DNA from: Thermoproteati archaeon
GTDB lineage: Archaea; Thermoproteota; Thermoprotei_A; Marsarchaeales; UBA168
DNA length: 13,432 nt
Reading direction: 5' to 3'
NCBI GenBank assembly: GCA_023256295.1
Contig: JAGDXH010000012.1
Span: 30,443 to 43,874 of the forward strand
Shown piece by piece: positions 1-5,988 of the stretch. The notes under the pieces are model-generated. The model did no database searches and was not told where the DNA came from. It saw only the letters and a list, made by a program, of their open reading frames with translations. Position numbers and translations under genes: made by a program. How positions within the stretch are numbered: the first letter of the stretch is position 1; every line of letters begins with the position of its first letter.

Positions 1-17
1 AACCTTGAGCGATTAAC

Positions 18-27
18 TTAAAAATAT
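18..27 (+). promoter_or_regulatory. TATA-like box of tRNA-Tyr
   Basis: The A/T-only decamer TTAAAAATAT is centred about 22 nt before the mature tRNA 5' end, the same distance as the TATA-like boxes before several protein genes in this window. Confidence 0.6.
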
Positions 28-44
28 GCTCCAAAAAAGCGTCG

Positions 45-173
45 CGGGCTGTAGCTCAGTGGTAGAGCTGGCGGCTGTAGAGATCGCGATCGAAAGGGCG
101 CGTGTAGCGCTCCCAATGACCGATCGTCAGCGCCGTTACCGCTAGGTCGTGGGTTCGAATCCCACCGGCCCGA
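45..173 (+). tRNA. tRNA-Tyr (GTA anticodon), intron-containing
   Basis: Decodes tyrosine codons UAC/UAU. The cloverleaf is complete. The acceptor stem is 45-51 with 166-172 (seven pairs including one T-G). The D arm is GCTC (54-57) with GAGC (65-68). The anticodon stem is 70-74 with 139-143, with anticodon GTA at 77-79. The variable loop has five bases, the T arm is GTGGG-TTCGAAT-CCCAC, and the discriminator is A173. The first pair C1-G72 is the known identity element of archaeal and eukaryotic tRNA-Tyr, which agrees with the anticodon. The 3' CCA is not encoded. An intron (81-137) interrupts the gene after position 37. A TATA-like element lies about 22 nt upstream. The 3' end is only 4 nt from the stop codon of the convergent regulator gene. 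Confidence 0.95.
81..137 (+). other. tRNA-Tyr intron, 57 nt, canonical 37/38 position
   Basis: Removing these 57 nt restores a normal anticodon loop (CTGTAGA) and a paired anticodon stem. Because base 81 and base 138 are both A, 82-138 would give the same mature tRNA. Around the exon-intron joints a relaxed bulge-helix-bulge can be drawn: bulge AGA at 79-81, bulge TTA at 136-138, and a 4-bp central helix 75-78/132-135 with one T-C mismatch. Inside the intron, CGATCG at 87-92 can pair with CGATCG at 121-126, enclosing a hairpin with stem 98-101/107-110. Splicing by the archaeal tRNA endonuclease is inferred from this structure. Confidence 0.85.
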
Positions 174-177
174 TAAT

Positions 178-837
178 TCAATAGGACGAATATGCGCTCA
201 AGGCAGAAACCACGACTTCCATCGCGGCCCTTTTCGCTTGGGCAGCCGTACTTGCTCCGCAGACTAGGATCACATCACCCTCAGATAATCCTAGCTTCGA
301 AAGGATCTCGTTGTCGCTGGGAGAAGCCATAGACAGCGGGAAGTCCTCAGGAGGTATGACCAACTGTTTGTTGCGCACCAATAGGGTAGTAAGACCGCTA
401 GCCCCTTTGCCTATGGCATCATCTCTGAGCCTTATTGGATTCAACGACCCGATGGGAAGCCCGGCCAACTTGACGGCCACGTTGTGTTCGCCCATTGAAA
501 CATAGTCTAGCTCTACGTCTTTCGGCGTGCCAATCTTTGCGTGAAGACTTTGAACTATGTTTTTTCCCTTATCGGTCAGGCTGTTTCCCCGTCTTGTCTT
601 TGAAATTAACCCAGCACATTCTAGTCTCTTCAATAAAGTTTTCACGGACCCTTCTCCCAATCCTAGCTCCTTAGAAAGCCAGCTCCTACTTGACGTATCT
701 GCCTGCTGGAGATACATAAGTGCTAGGATAACATGACCAATGGAAAAGCCCTGAGGGGGACCTGCCCTTCTCTCCCCGATGCGAGACAAAGTTTCGAGAG
801 CCGAAGAAATGGTTACCCCTGACGGAGGGTCTTCCAT
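178..837 (-). CDS. Winged-helix regulator with a DUF4443-like C-terminal domain
   Basis: A 219-residue soluble protein. Residues about 30-98 form a winged helix: a helical LILALMYLQ-type segment, a helix-turn-helix around SKELGLGEGSVKTLLKRLE, then a wing ending LTDKGK. This layout is typical of archaeal MarR/ArsR-like DNA-binding domains. Residues about 110-212 hold a second domain with a conserved-looking core (RDDAIGKGASGLTTLLV) that resembles the archaeal DUF4443 domain, probably a ligand-sensing or dimerisation module; that role is inference. The ATG at 837 lies 22 nt downstream of a TTAAAAG box, indicating a leaderless mRNA. The gene converges on tRNA-Tyr with a 4-nt gap. The target and effector are unknown. 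Autoregulation through the nearby palindrome at 986-1006 is possible but unsupported. Confidence 0.7.
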   Translation of the reverse strand: MEDPPSGVTISSALETLSRIGERRAGPPQGFSIGHVILALMYLQQADTSSRSWLSKELGLGEGSVKTLLKRLECAGLISKTRRGNSLTDKGKNIVQSLHAKIGTPKDVELDYVSMGEHNVAVKLAGLPIGSLNPIRLRDDAIGKGASGLTTLLVRNKQLVIPPEDFPLSMASPSDNEILSKLGLSEGDVILVCGASTAAQAKRAAMEVVVSALSAYSSY

Positions 838-854
838 AGGCTTTTAGCAGACTA

Positions 855-863
855 GCTTTTAAC
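855..863 (-). promoter_or_regulatory. TATA-like box of the winged-helix regulator
   Basis: On the minus strand the sequence reads GTTAAAAGC, centred 22 nt before the ATG at 837. An identical 9-mer stands 23 nt before the radical SAM gene at 10912, which supports its being a real promoter element. The same A/T core is 22 nt from an ATG on the plus strand at 881. Confidence 0.6.
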
Positions 864-880
864 CTTCGCGGGTTCTGAAG

Positions 881-982
881 ATGGCAGGTGTCTTTGCAAT
901 GGAAAAATTACTTCAGCATGGAGAGGGGCTCTTGTTTTTCCTGGGTACTTGGCTCGACAGCCATGTGTCTGGAGGATTGTGA
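881..982 (+). CDS. Possible 33-residue leaderless small ORF
   Basis: An ATG at 881 opens a 33-codon frame ending in TGA at 980-982. Its product has a hydrophobic centre (GLLFFLGTWL) flanked by polar residues, so a short amphipathic or membrane-associated peptide is conceivable. Two things raise it above chance. The ATG is 22 nt from the A/T box at 857-862, matching the leaderless spacing of confident genes nearby, and a perfect inverted repeat follows the stop by 3 nt. No family is recognised, and a chance ORF remains the more likely explanation. Confidence 0.15.
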   Translation: MAGVFAMEKLLQHGEGLLFFLGTWLDSHVSGGL

Positions 983-985
983 TAC

Positions 986-1006
986 ACTCATGAGAAATTC
1001 ATGAGT
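986..1006. repeat. Perfect inverted repeat, 8-bp arms and 5-nt spacer
   Basis: ACTCATGA (986-993) and TCATGAGT (999-1006) are exact reverse complements separated by GAAAT. The repeat lies between the regulator promoter and the methionine aminopeptidase promoter. It could be a protein-binding operator or an RNA hairpin; the sequence alone does not decide. No second copy was noticed in the window. Confidence 0.6.
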
Positions 1007-1066
1007 TGTTCAAGGAAGCACGAAAATTGCCAAGAGAGCTTGCTGGAAACGGCATCGCAAAACGCG

Positions 1067-1072
1067 TTTATA
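1067..1072 (+). promoter_or_regulatory. TATA box of methionine aminopeptidase
   Basis: TTTATA is centred 23.5 nt before the ATG at 1093, the spacing expected when transcription starts at or next to the start codon. It helps choose that ATG over the upstream in-frame TTG at 1006. Confidence 0.6.
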
Positions 1073-1092
1073 CCCTCGCGCCAGAGGCCAAC

Positions 1093-1998
1093 ATGGATGA
1101 AATCAAGCTTGAAGGCTACATGAAGGCCGGGAGGGCCCTTGCTCGGACACGTGAGAAGGTGAAGTCTTGGGTCCGCCCCAATTTGAAGTACACGGAGCTC
1201 GTGAGATTGGTCGAAGAAGACCTGGTGAGCCAAGGCGTGAAGCCTTCCTTCCCGACGAATGTAGACGTAAACGATGTTGCTGCTCACTATACCCCTGGTC
1301 TTGACGATCACTTAGTGATACCAGAGGCATCCATAGTTAAGGTAGACCTTGGTTCGCATCTGGACGGCCTAATAGCCGATTCAGCGATCACAGTTTCTCT
1401 TTCTACGGAGCTCGACGAGCTTGTTACTGCGGCGGAAGAAGCGCTGAGTGCGGCTTTGAAAGTAGTGGCTCCTGGCGTTAGGATAAACGAAGTTGGCCGC
1501 GTCGTGGAAAAAGTACTTGATAGCTACGGGCTTCAACCGATCAGCAACCTCACCGGGCATTCCATAGGCTATTATGAATTGCATGGCGATGTGAGCATAC
1601 CAAATGTTTACGTAGATTGGGATCTCGGCAGATTTCAGCTCGACGGGGTATATGCAATCGAGCCTTTCGTAACTTTTCAGGGAAGACCAGCGAGGGTCGT
1701 GGACTCCGTCCCAGGTGGGATTTACATAGTAAAGAAGAATCGCAGGATAAAGGATGAAGACGCCGCGAGGTTGCTGGCGGAAATAAACGCGCGCTTCAAA
1801 GGTCTTCCTTTCGCCGAAAGATGGCTCACTGATGTTCTTCCCCGCCCCAGATTAGAGGCGGCCCTTAGAAAACTCATCTCGGAAGGCATTCTCTATGAGT
1901 ATGCGACGCTGGTAGAGGTCGGTTCTCGCCCAGTTGCTCAAGCTGAGCATACGTTCATAGTGACCAAGGATGGGCCGTTGGTAACCACGATCGTGTGA
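1093..1998 (+). CDS. map: Methionine aminopeptidase, archaeal type II
   Basis: Removes the initiator methionine from nascent proteins in the cytosol. The 301-residue product matches the usual archaeal length (about 295). All five dinuclear metal ligands of the pita-bread fold are visible: D85 (KVDLG), D96 (IADSA), H156 (TGHSI), E190 (AIEPF) and E285 (QAEHT). H65 in AHYTP is the substrate-contacting His. The helical insertion that marks type II enzymes, before PFAERWL, is present. The frame extends upstream to a TTG at 1006, but the ATG at 1093 gives the family N-terminus and sits 23.5 nt after a TATA box, so it is preferred. The 3' end overlaps the convergent HhH gene by 44 bp. The Ard1-like acetyltransferase at 9324-9806 acts on the termini this enzyme produces. 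Confidence 0.95.
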   Translation: MDEIKLEGYMKAGRALARTREKVKSWVRPNLKYTELVRLVEEDLVSQGVKPSFPTNVDVNDVAAHYTPGLDDHLVIPEASIVKVDLGSHLDGLIADSAITVSLSTELDELVTAAEEALSAALKVVAPGVRINEVGRVVEKVLDSYGLQPISNLTGHSIGYYELHGDVSIPNVYVDWDLGRFQLDGVYAIEPFVTFQGRPARVVDSVPGGIYIVKKNRRIKDEDAARLLAEINARFKGLPFAERWLTDVLPRPRLEAALRKLISEGILYEYATLVEVGSRPVAQAEHTFIVTKDGPLVTTIV

Positions 1999-2638
1999 GC
2001 GTCCTCTTTCTTTTGAGATCCTCTGACAGCCAGATGGACCAAACCAAGTCTAGGTTCCTTATGCCAAGCGCGCGAGCTGCCTCCCTTATCCCGTTCATCA
2101 GGTCGATCGTACCCTTGCCTTGCCATCCTGCGGCAGTCAAGACACGCTTTACTAGGCGGTCAGGTATTGGTACGTCCAGTCCGACTTGCCCCCTCAGGTA
2201 CTGTATGCTGAACGTGCCTAAGCCCTTGGTGCGTGAAAACTCGTCTTTCCGCTCAATTGGATCAGCGATCTGAGCCCAATCCCTGAGTTTTTGAAGCTCG
2301 AGCGCTGGGTTGGAGTCGGAGAACAGCTCAGCTGCTCTCAACAATATGGCTTTACAGCGCTCGCTAGGACAGAACCAACTTTTCCTGGCGACCAGAGAGG
2401 TTGCATTGCGAAGAGTAAGTTCGCCTGCAGCGCTCGTAAGCATGAGGCGTGTGACCCTCGGCTGGACAAACTGGAAGTAGCTGAAGCCCATAGATGTGAG
2501 CGAAGCATCCAACACTATTAGAAAAGCGTTGCCTTGCCATCTTGTACCATTGAGGCATTGCGATGCGTAAGCTTTGCCCTCATTCAGGTAAGGTCCTATG
2601 CGCTTCTCCAGCAAACCCGCGTCCAAAAATCCGCTCAT
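1955..2638 (-). CDS. HhH DNA-glycosylase-like protein of unknown specificity
   Basis: A 227-residue protein. Residues 138-149 (KGLGTFSIQYLR) look like the helix-hairpin-helix of the HhH-GPD base-excision glycosylases. About ten residues later comes PIPDRLVKRVL, where D160 falls at the position of the catalytic Asp of that superfamily. No Lys sits where bifunctional Nth-type enzymes carry theirs, and no Cys cluster for an Fe-S site follows, so a monofunctional glycosylase or a non-catalytic DNA-binding relative is possible. This is a motif-level call, not a subfamily assignment. The ATG at 2638 overlaps the Lsm stop codon as ATGA, so the two genes are probably co-transcribed and translationally coupled. 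The C-terminal tail (about 14 residues) overlaps the convergent aminopeptidase gene and is Arg/Trp/Pro-rich. Confidence 0.5.
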   Translation of the reverse strand: MSGFLDAGLLEKRIGPYLNEGKAYASQCLNGTRWQGNAFLIVLDASLTSMGFSYFQFVQPRVTRLMLTSAAGELTLRNATSLVARKSWFCPSERCKAILLRAAELFSDSNPALELQKLRDWAQIADPIERKDEFSRTKGLGTFSIQYLRGQVGLDVPIPDRLVKRVLTAAGWQGKGTIDLMNGIREAARALGIRNLDLVWSIWLSEDLKRKRTLTRSWLPTAHPWSL

Positions 2639-3063
2639 GTTTGGGCTTTGACAAAATCTTCATAAATCTTTTTTACCTTGTCAGCCGTTGGTCCCACTCC
2701 AGTGACACCTGCAGCCGTCACCCTCACCCTATCAGCGACCACAATCAATCCACCACTTTCGTCTACCTTCACCATTCTTGGAAACGTCTTCTCTAGAATT
2801 TCGGCCAATGCCTGCAAGTTTATGGCTTTTTCCTCTACTACTATTTGTTGAACGATCGTTCCAGGAATGAACAAGGCTGGATAGGACTGCCCACCTTCGT
2901 CCTTTGCATCTTGAAGAAAGACATGCATCCTGTCGGGATCAACTGACTTCATTATGCCTTCGAAGCTCTTTCCACTCGTGGTTAGCACTAATACCTTCCG
3001 ATCCTGGAACCCCAGAAGATCAGAAGAAAATTTGTGCTGTATTGCGAAGGTCATTTTCACCAT
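2635..3063 (-). CDS. Two-domain Lsm RNA-binding protein (SmAP3-like)
   Basis: A 142-residue protein. Residues about 18-77 form an Lsm fold: the Sm1 segment runs from RKVLVLTTSGKSFEGIM to HVFLQDA, and the Sm2 segment is FIPGTIVQQIVV in place of the usual RGxxV strand. Residues about 80-142 match the extra C-terminal domain known from Pyrobaculum SmAP3-type proteins, including the stretch VADRVRVTAAGV and a helical end (KVKKIYEDFVKA). Such proteins form rings that bind U-rich RNA; the role here is inferred from the family. The frame is open to 3276, but the region upstream overlaps the divergent gene. ATG 3063 is 20 nt, and the alternative ATG 3054 is 29 nt, from the shared palindromic TATA box. 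The downstream HhH gene starts within the stop codon. Confidence 0.8.
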   Translation of the reverse strand: MVKMTFAIQHKFSSDLLGFQDRKVLVLTTSGKSFEGIMKSVDPDRMHVFLQDAKDEGGQSYPALFIPGTIVQQIVVEEKAINLQALAEILEKTFPRMVKVDESGGLIVVADRVRVTAAGVTGVGPTADKVKKIYEDFVKAQT

Positions 3064-3079
3064 AGGATTAAGGTCCATG

Positions 3080-3087
3080 CTTATAAG
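3080..3087. promoter_or_regulatory. Palindromic TATA box shared by Lsm and the Rpo8-like gene
   Basis: CTTATAAG is its own reverse complement and is the only TATA-like element between the divergent starts. Its centre is 28.5 nt from the plus-strand ATG at 3112 and 20.5 or 29.5 nt from the two minus-strand ATG candidates (3063, 3054). The same octamer stands before the PAC2 gene at 13206-13213. Confidence 0.55.
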
Positions 3088-3111
3088 TGATGTTCTTCCA
3101 ATCGATACAAA

Positions 3112-3423
3112 ATGAGGTATGAGTTGACAGTAAAGCGGGTTGCCTCTGACGTGAGAGGGATTAAGAAGATTACCCTTGAAGGTGAAGCTGGATCGGTTAC
3201 CCTGGACGAGCCGGAGGAGCTCCTGGATCTTAAAGAAGGTGAGAAGGTCATCCTGGCTTTGAATGAAAAAGAACAAGGCGTTTTCTCGGGCAACTATCTT
3301 CCTGTCAGGGTAGATAAGGGGGATTCGCTTTATTCTGCGTACGGGCTTCTCGCTCGTTTCAAAGGAAAGTTTAGGCTTCAGGAAAAAGAACTAAAGATAA
3401 CGCTTCTGAGGCTCCAGCAGTAG
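3112..3423 (+). CDS. Small beta-rich protein, possibly RNA polymerase subunit Rpo8 (RpoG)
   Basis: A 103-residue acidic/basic soluble protein with alternating beta-strand-like segments and no membrane segment or Cys motif. The order of elements recalls the archaeal Rpb8 homologue Rpo8: an N-terminal ELTVKRV strand, KKITLEGE, then LDEPEELLDLKEGEKVILAL, and later SLYSAYGLLARFKGKF where Rpo8 has its conserved glycine-rich strand. Rpo8 is an OB-fold RNA polymerase subunit known in Crenarchaeota and Korarchaeota. The resemblance is by pattern only, so an unrelated OB-fold or other small protein is quite possible. It shares a promoter with the Lsm protein and ends 15 nt from the convergent ribonucleotide reductase stop. 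Confidence 0.4.
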   Translation: MRYELTVKRVASDVRGIKKITLEGEAGSVTLDEPEELLDLKEGEKVILALNEKEQGVFSGNYLPVRVDKGDSLYSAYGLLARFKGKFRLQEKELKITLLRLQQ

Positions 3424-3438
3424 CGCTTGGGCAAGAGC

Positions 3439-5823
3439 TCACTCGCACTTGCTCCATCCGCAAACAGGGCACGTCATGCATCCCTCTGATACTATCAGCG
3501 GACTGCCGCACTCAGGACAAGTCGGGTTGCCGAGTCCCCAAGAGTTGGTCGTCTCCTCTTGTTTAGGATTTGAAGTACTTCCCTCGGTCCCCTGTTCTTC
3601 CGTTTGGACTTTGAAGAGAGAGATTTGTGAAGCTGGAGCCTTTCCTGCCTTAACAGAAAGGTATTTGTTGAGGGCTTTGCCAATGGCGTCTGGAACGGAA
3701 AGTATCCTTTCTCCGTTGTCCCAGACTGGCTCTCCGCCTCTTATGCCAACCAATTCCTTTACTATTGCGTCGGGATCGGCACCTACCCTTAGGGCAAGGG
3801 ATATCAGTCTACCAATGGCTTCCGTGAATGCAGCCGTCGCAGCGCCACTCTTACCCAAGGTCGTGAATACCTCAAACATCTTGCCGTCTTTCTCGTTGAT
3901 GGTGACATACAGATTTCCAGAGTCAGTCTTCATTTTTACCGTCACCCCAGATAGCATTGCCGGCCTTGGCTGAGGAGTTATGCCTCTTTCCCCCGAAGTT
4001 TCTGCCTGCTGCGCTTCTGTTGCCCCGACGTAAAGCACTTGCTGCGTCCGGCTTCCATCCCTGTATACGGTTATACCCTTGCAACCCAGATCGTAAGCCT
4101 CCAGGTATGCCGTTTTCACGTCGTCTACCGTTGCTGAGTTGCGAAGGTTTATCGTTTTGCTCACGGCATTGTCCACAAAGGCCTGCCATGCCGCTTGCAT
4201 TGCTACGTGATAGTGCACGTCTATCTCAAGCGCAGTCCTGAAAAGGCGCTTGAGGTCCTGTGGTATCTCGGGAATATCTCCCAGCTTTCCCTCTTTCGCG
4301 ATCCTCAGCATGAGGTCTTGGGAGTATATTCCAGCTCTCTTGGCTTTTTCCTCGAAGAGAGGATTGACCTCTGGAAACTCGCCCACTGTGACCTTCTTCG
4401 TGTATGCGACCGCGAAAAGAGGCTCTATGCCTGAGGACGCACCAGCTATCATTGATATGGTCCCAGTTGGTGCAATCGTAATTGTGTCGGCATTTCTTAT
4501 TCCTGAAGAGCTTATACCCCTCAGGATCAAATCCCAATCCAACTTGGGACGCCCAAGATCGATTTCCTTCCCAAATTTCTTGCCCGAGAAGGGCAGCCTA
4601 GGAGTACTAGATTCATAGATGCTTCCTTTGAAGGCCGGGAAGGGGCCTCTTTCCTTGGCCAGCTCTATGCTTTCCAGTTTGGACACGTAATTTATGAACT
4701 CCGATATGATTGAAGCGGCCCCCAATGCCTCTTCAGAATCGTAAGGAAGGCCAAGCTTTATCAAGAGATCCGCCCATCCCATGACTCCAAGGCCGACCTT
4801 TCTGGTTGCCTTTGTTGCTTCCTCTATTTCCTTGAGCGGGAACGCATTGACGTCAATAACGTCGTCCAAGAACCTTATTGCAAGCCTCACTACGCGCTCC
4901 AACTTTGGCCAGTCTACGCGCGCGTCTGATACGAAGTGACCAAGATTTATGCTCCCAAGGTTGCACGACTCATATGGTAATAGGGGTTGTTCTCCGCATG
5001 GGTTTGTGCTTTCTATGTCGCCTAGCTGTGGGGTTGGGTTGTACAGGTTTATGCGGTCAAGAAACACCATCCCTGGGTCACCTGTTGACCAAGCTTGCTT
5101 TGTTATCTCTTCGAAGAGCGCCCCGGCCGAGAGTTTTTTCACAGGGTTCTTCGTGCGGGGATTCACGAGCGTGATCTCTCCTCCTTCCAGTATAGCTTTC
5201 ATGAACTCATCCGTAGCTCCCACGCTTATGTTGAAGTTTTGCAGCGTCTTCATGTCGGCCTTGCAGGAGATGAACTCCTCTATGTCAGGGTGATCGCAGC
5301 GAAGTATGCCCATGTTGGCGCCTCTCCGTTTGCCTCCTTGCTTGATTTGCTCAGTAGCAGCATCAAATATCTTCATGAATGAGACCGGACCACTGGCAAC
5401 ACCCATTGTGCTCTTAACCACGTCGTTCTTGGGCCTGAGACGCGAAAAGGAGAACCCAGTTCCTCCTCCAGACTTGTGAATCATCGCGGCGTACTTCAAG
5501 GAGTCAAATATTCCATCTATGGAGTCCGGGACGGGTAGGACAAAGCAGGCTGAGAGTTGACCCAGCTTCGTCCCAGCGTTCATTAGAGTTGGAGAGTTGG
5601 GCACGAAGTCCAGATCGACCATGATCTTGAAGAATTCATCTGAAATGGACTTGACCTGATCTTCTGTCGCGCCATAATTTTTTTCAGCTGAGGCAACTGC
5701 GTCAGCCACCCGCCTGAACATTCCCTCAGGGGTTTCAATTACCTCTCCGTTCTCCCCTCTGAGGAGGTAGCGAGCTTCTAAGATCGTCTTTGCTGTGTCC
5801 GTCAGGTTTGAAGATTCTGCCAA
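3439..5823 (-). CDS. nrdJ: Adenosylcobalamin-dependent (class II) ribonucleotide reductase
   Basis: Reduces ribonucleotides to deoxyribonucleotides by radical chemistry started from vitamin B12 coenzyme. Of 794 residues, an N-terminal region (to about 85) precedes the ten-stranded barrel. C93 (SACFVLP) and C287 (ESCNLG) fit the substrate-reducing cysteine pair. NPCGE at 274-278 holds the radical Cys276 with Asn274 and Glu278. APTGTIS at 451-457 is the phosphate-binding loop. GKRRGANMG (164-172) is characteristic of NrdJ. A further domain (about 620-725) and a Ser/Glu/Thr-rich linker lead to a zinc ribbon with C769/C772 and C785/C788 plus C782 and C793, typical of the family C-terminus. The start is TTG; no in-frame ATG is nearby, and a TATA-like ATAAAAG lies about 32 nt upstream. 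No class I or III reductase gene is present in the window. Confidence 0.95.
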   Translation of the reverse strand: MAESSNLTDTAKTILEARYLLRGENGEVIETPEGMFRRVADAVASAEKNYGATEDQVKSISDEFFKIMVDLDFVPNSPTLMNAGTKLGQLSACFVLPVPDSIDGIFDSLKYAAMIHKSGGGTGFSFSRLRPKNDVVKSTMGVASGPVSFMKIFDAATEQIKQGGKRRGANMGILRCDHPDIEEFISCKADMKTLQNFNISVGATDEFMKAILEGGEITLVNPRTKNPVKKLSAGALFEEITKQAWSTGDPGMVFLDRINLYNPTPQLGDIESTNPCGEQPLLPYESCNLGSINLGHFVSDARVDWPKLERVVRLAIRFLDDVIDVNAFPLKEIEEATKATRKVGLGVMGWADLLIKLGLPYDSEEALGAASIISEFINYVSKLESIELAKERGPFPAFKGSIYESSTPRLPFSGKKFGKEIDLGRPKLDWDLILRGISSSGIRNADTITIAPTGTISMIAGASSGIEPLFAVAYTKKVTVGEFPEVNPLFEEKAKRAGIYSQDLMLRIAKEGKLGDIPEIPQDLKRLFRTALEIDVHYHVAMQAAWQAFVDNAVSKTINLRNSATVDDVKTAYLEAYDLGCKGITVYRDGSRTQQVLYVGATEAQQAETSGERGITPQPRPAMLSGVTVKMKTDSGNLYVTINEKDGKMFEVFTTLGKSGAATAAFTEAIGRLISLALRVGADPDAIVKELVGIRGGEPVWDNGERILSVPDAIGKALNKYLSVKAGKAPASQISLFKVQTEEQGTEGSTSNPKQEETTNSWGLGNPTCPECGSPLIVSEGCMTCPVCGWSKCE

Positions 5824-5851
5824 AGTGCAATCGGTTTACGCTTTGGCCCTA

Positions 5852-5858
5852 CTTTTAT
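5852..5858 (-). promoter_or_regulatory. TATA-like box of the ribonucleotide reductase gene
   Basis: On the minus strand ATAAAAG is centred about 32 nt before the TTG at 5823, leaving a leader of only a few nucleotides. No structured B12 riboswitch could be fitted between this box and the start. Confidence 0.4.
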
Positions 5859-5988
5859 GCGTTTCACGGGCAAACCAGCTACCGACTCCCAGCTCTCGGG
5901 AGGGATTGGGTCGCATAGCTCCTCCATCCAACCCATCCGCTTATCAGTCTAAAGATAATTGATCCTAGGTCCATCCTTGCGCAACCAG

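Noticed and set aside
1006-1092. Longer methionine aminopeptidase start at TTG 1006
   Set aside because: The extra 29 residues are not part of the family, and the TATA box at 1067-1072 lies inside that extension, 23.5 nt before the ATG at 1093.
3064-3276. N-terminal extension of the Lsm frame
   Set aside because: It overlaps the Rpo8-like gene on the other strand and the shared TATA box. The residues added do not belong to the Lsm fold.
3449-3973. Long plus-strand open frame opposite the ribonucleotide reductase gene
   Set aside because: It is antisense to a strongly conserved gene, has no recognisable domain and no promoter of its own.
5824-5988. Cobalamin riboswitch upstream of the B12-dependent reductase
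   Set aside because: The predicted leader is only a few nucleotides and no conserved B12-box sequence was seen. The short CTCCC/GGGAG repeat (5886-5902) is weak and upstream of the TATA-like box.
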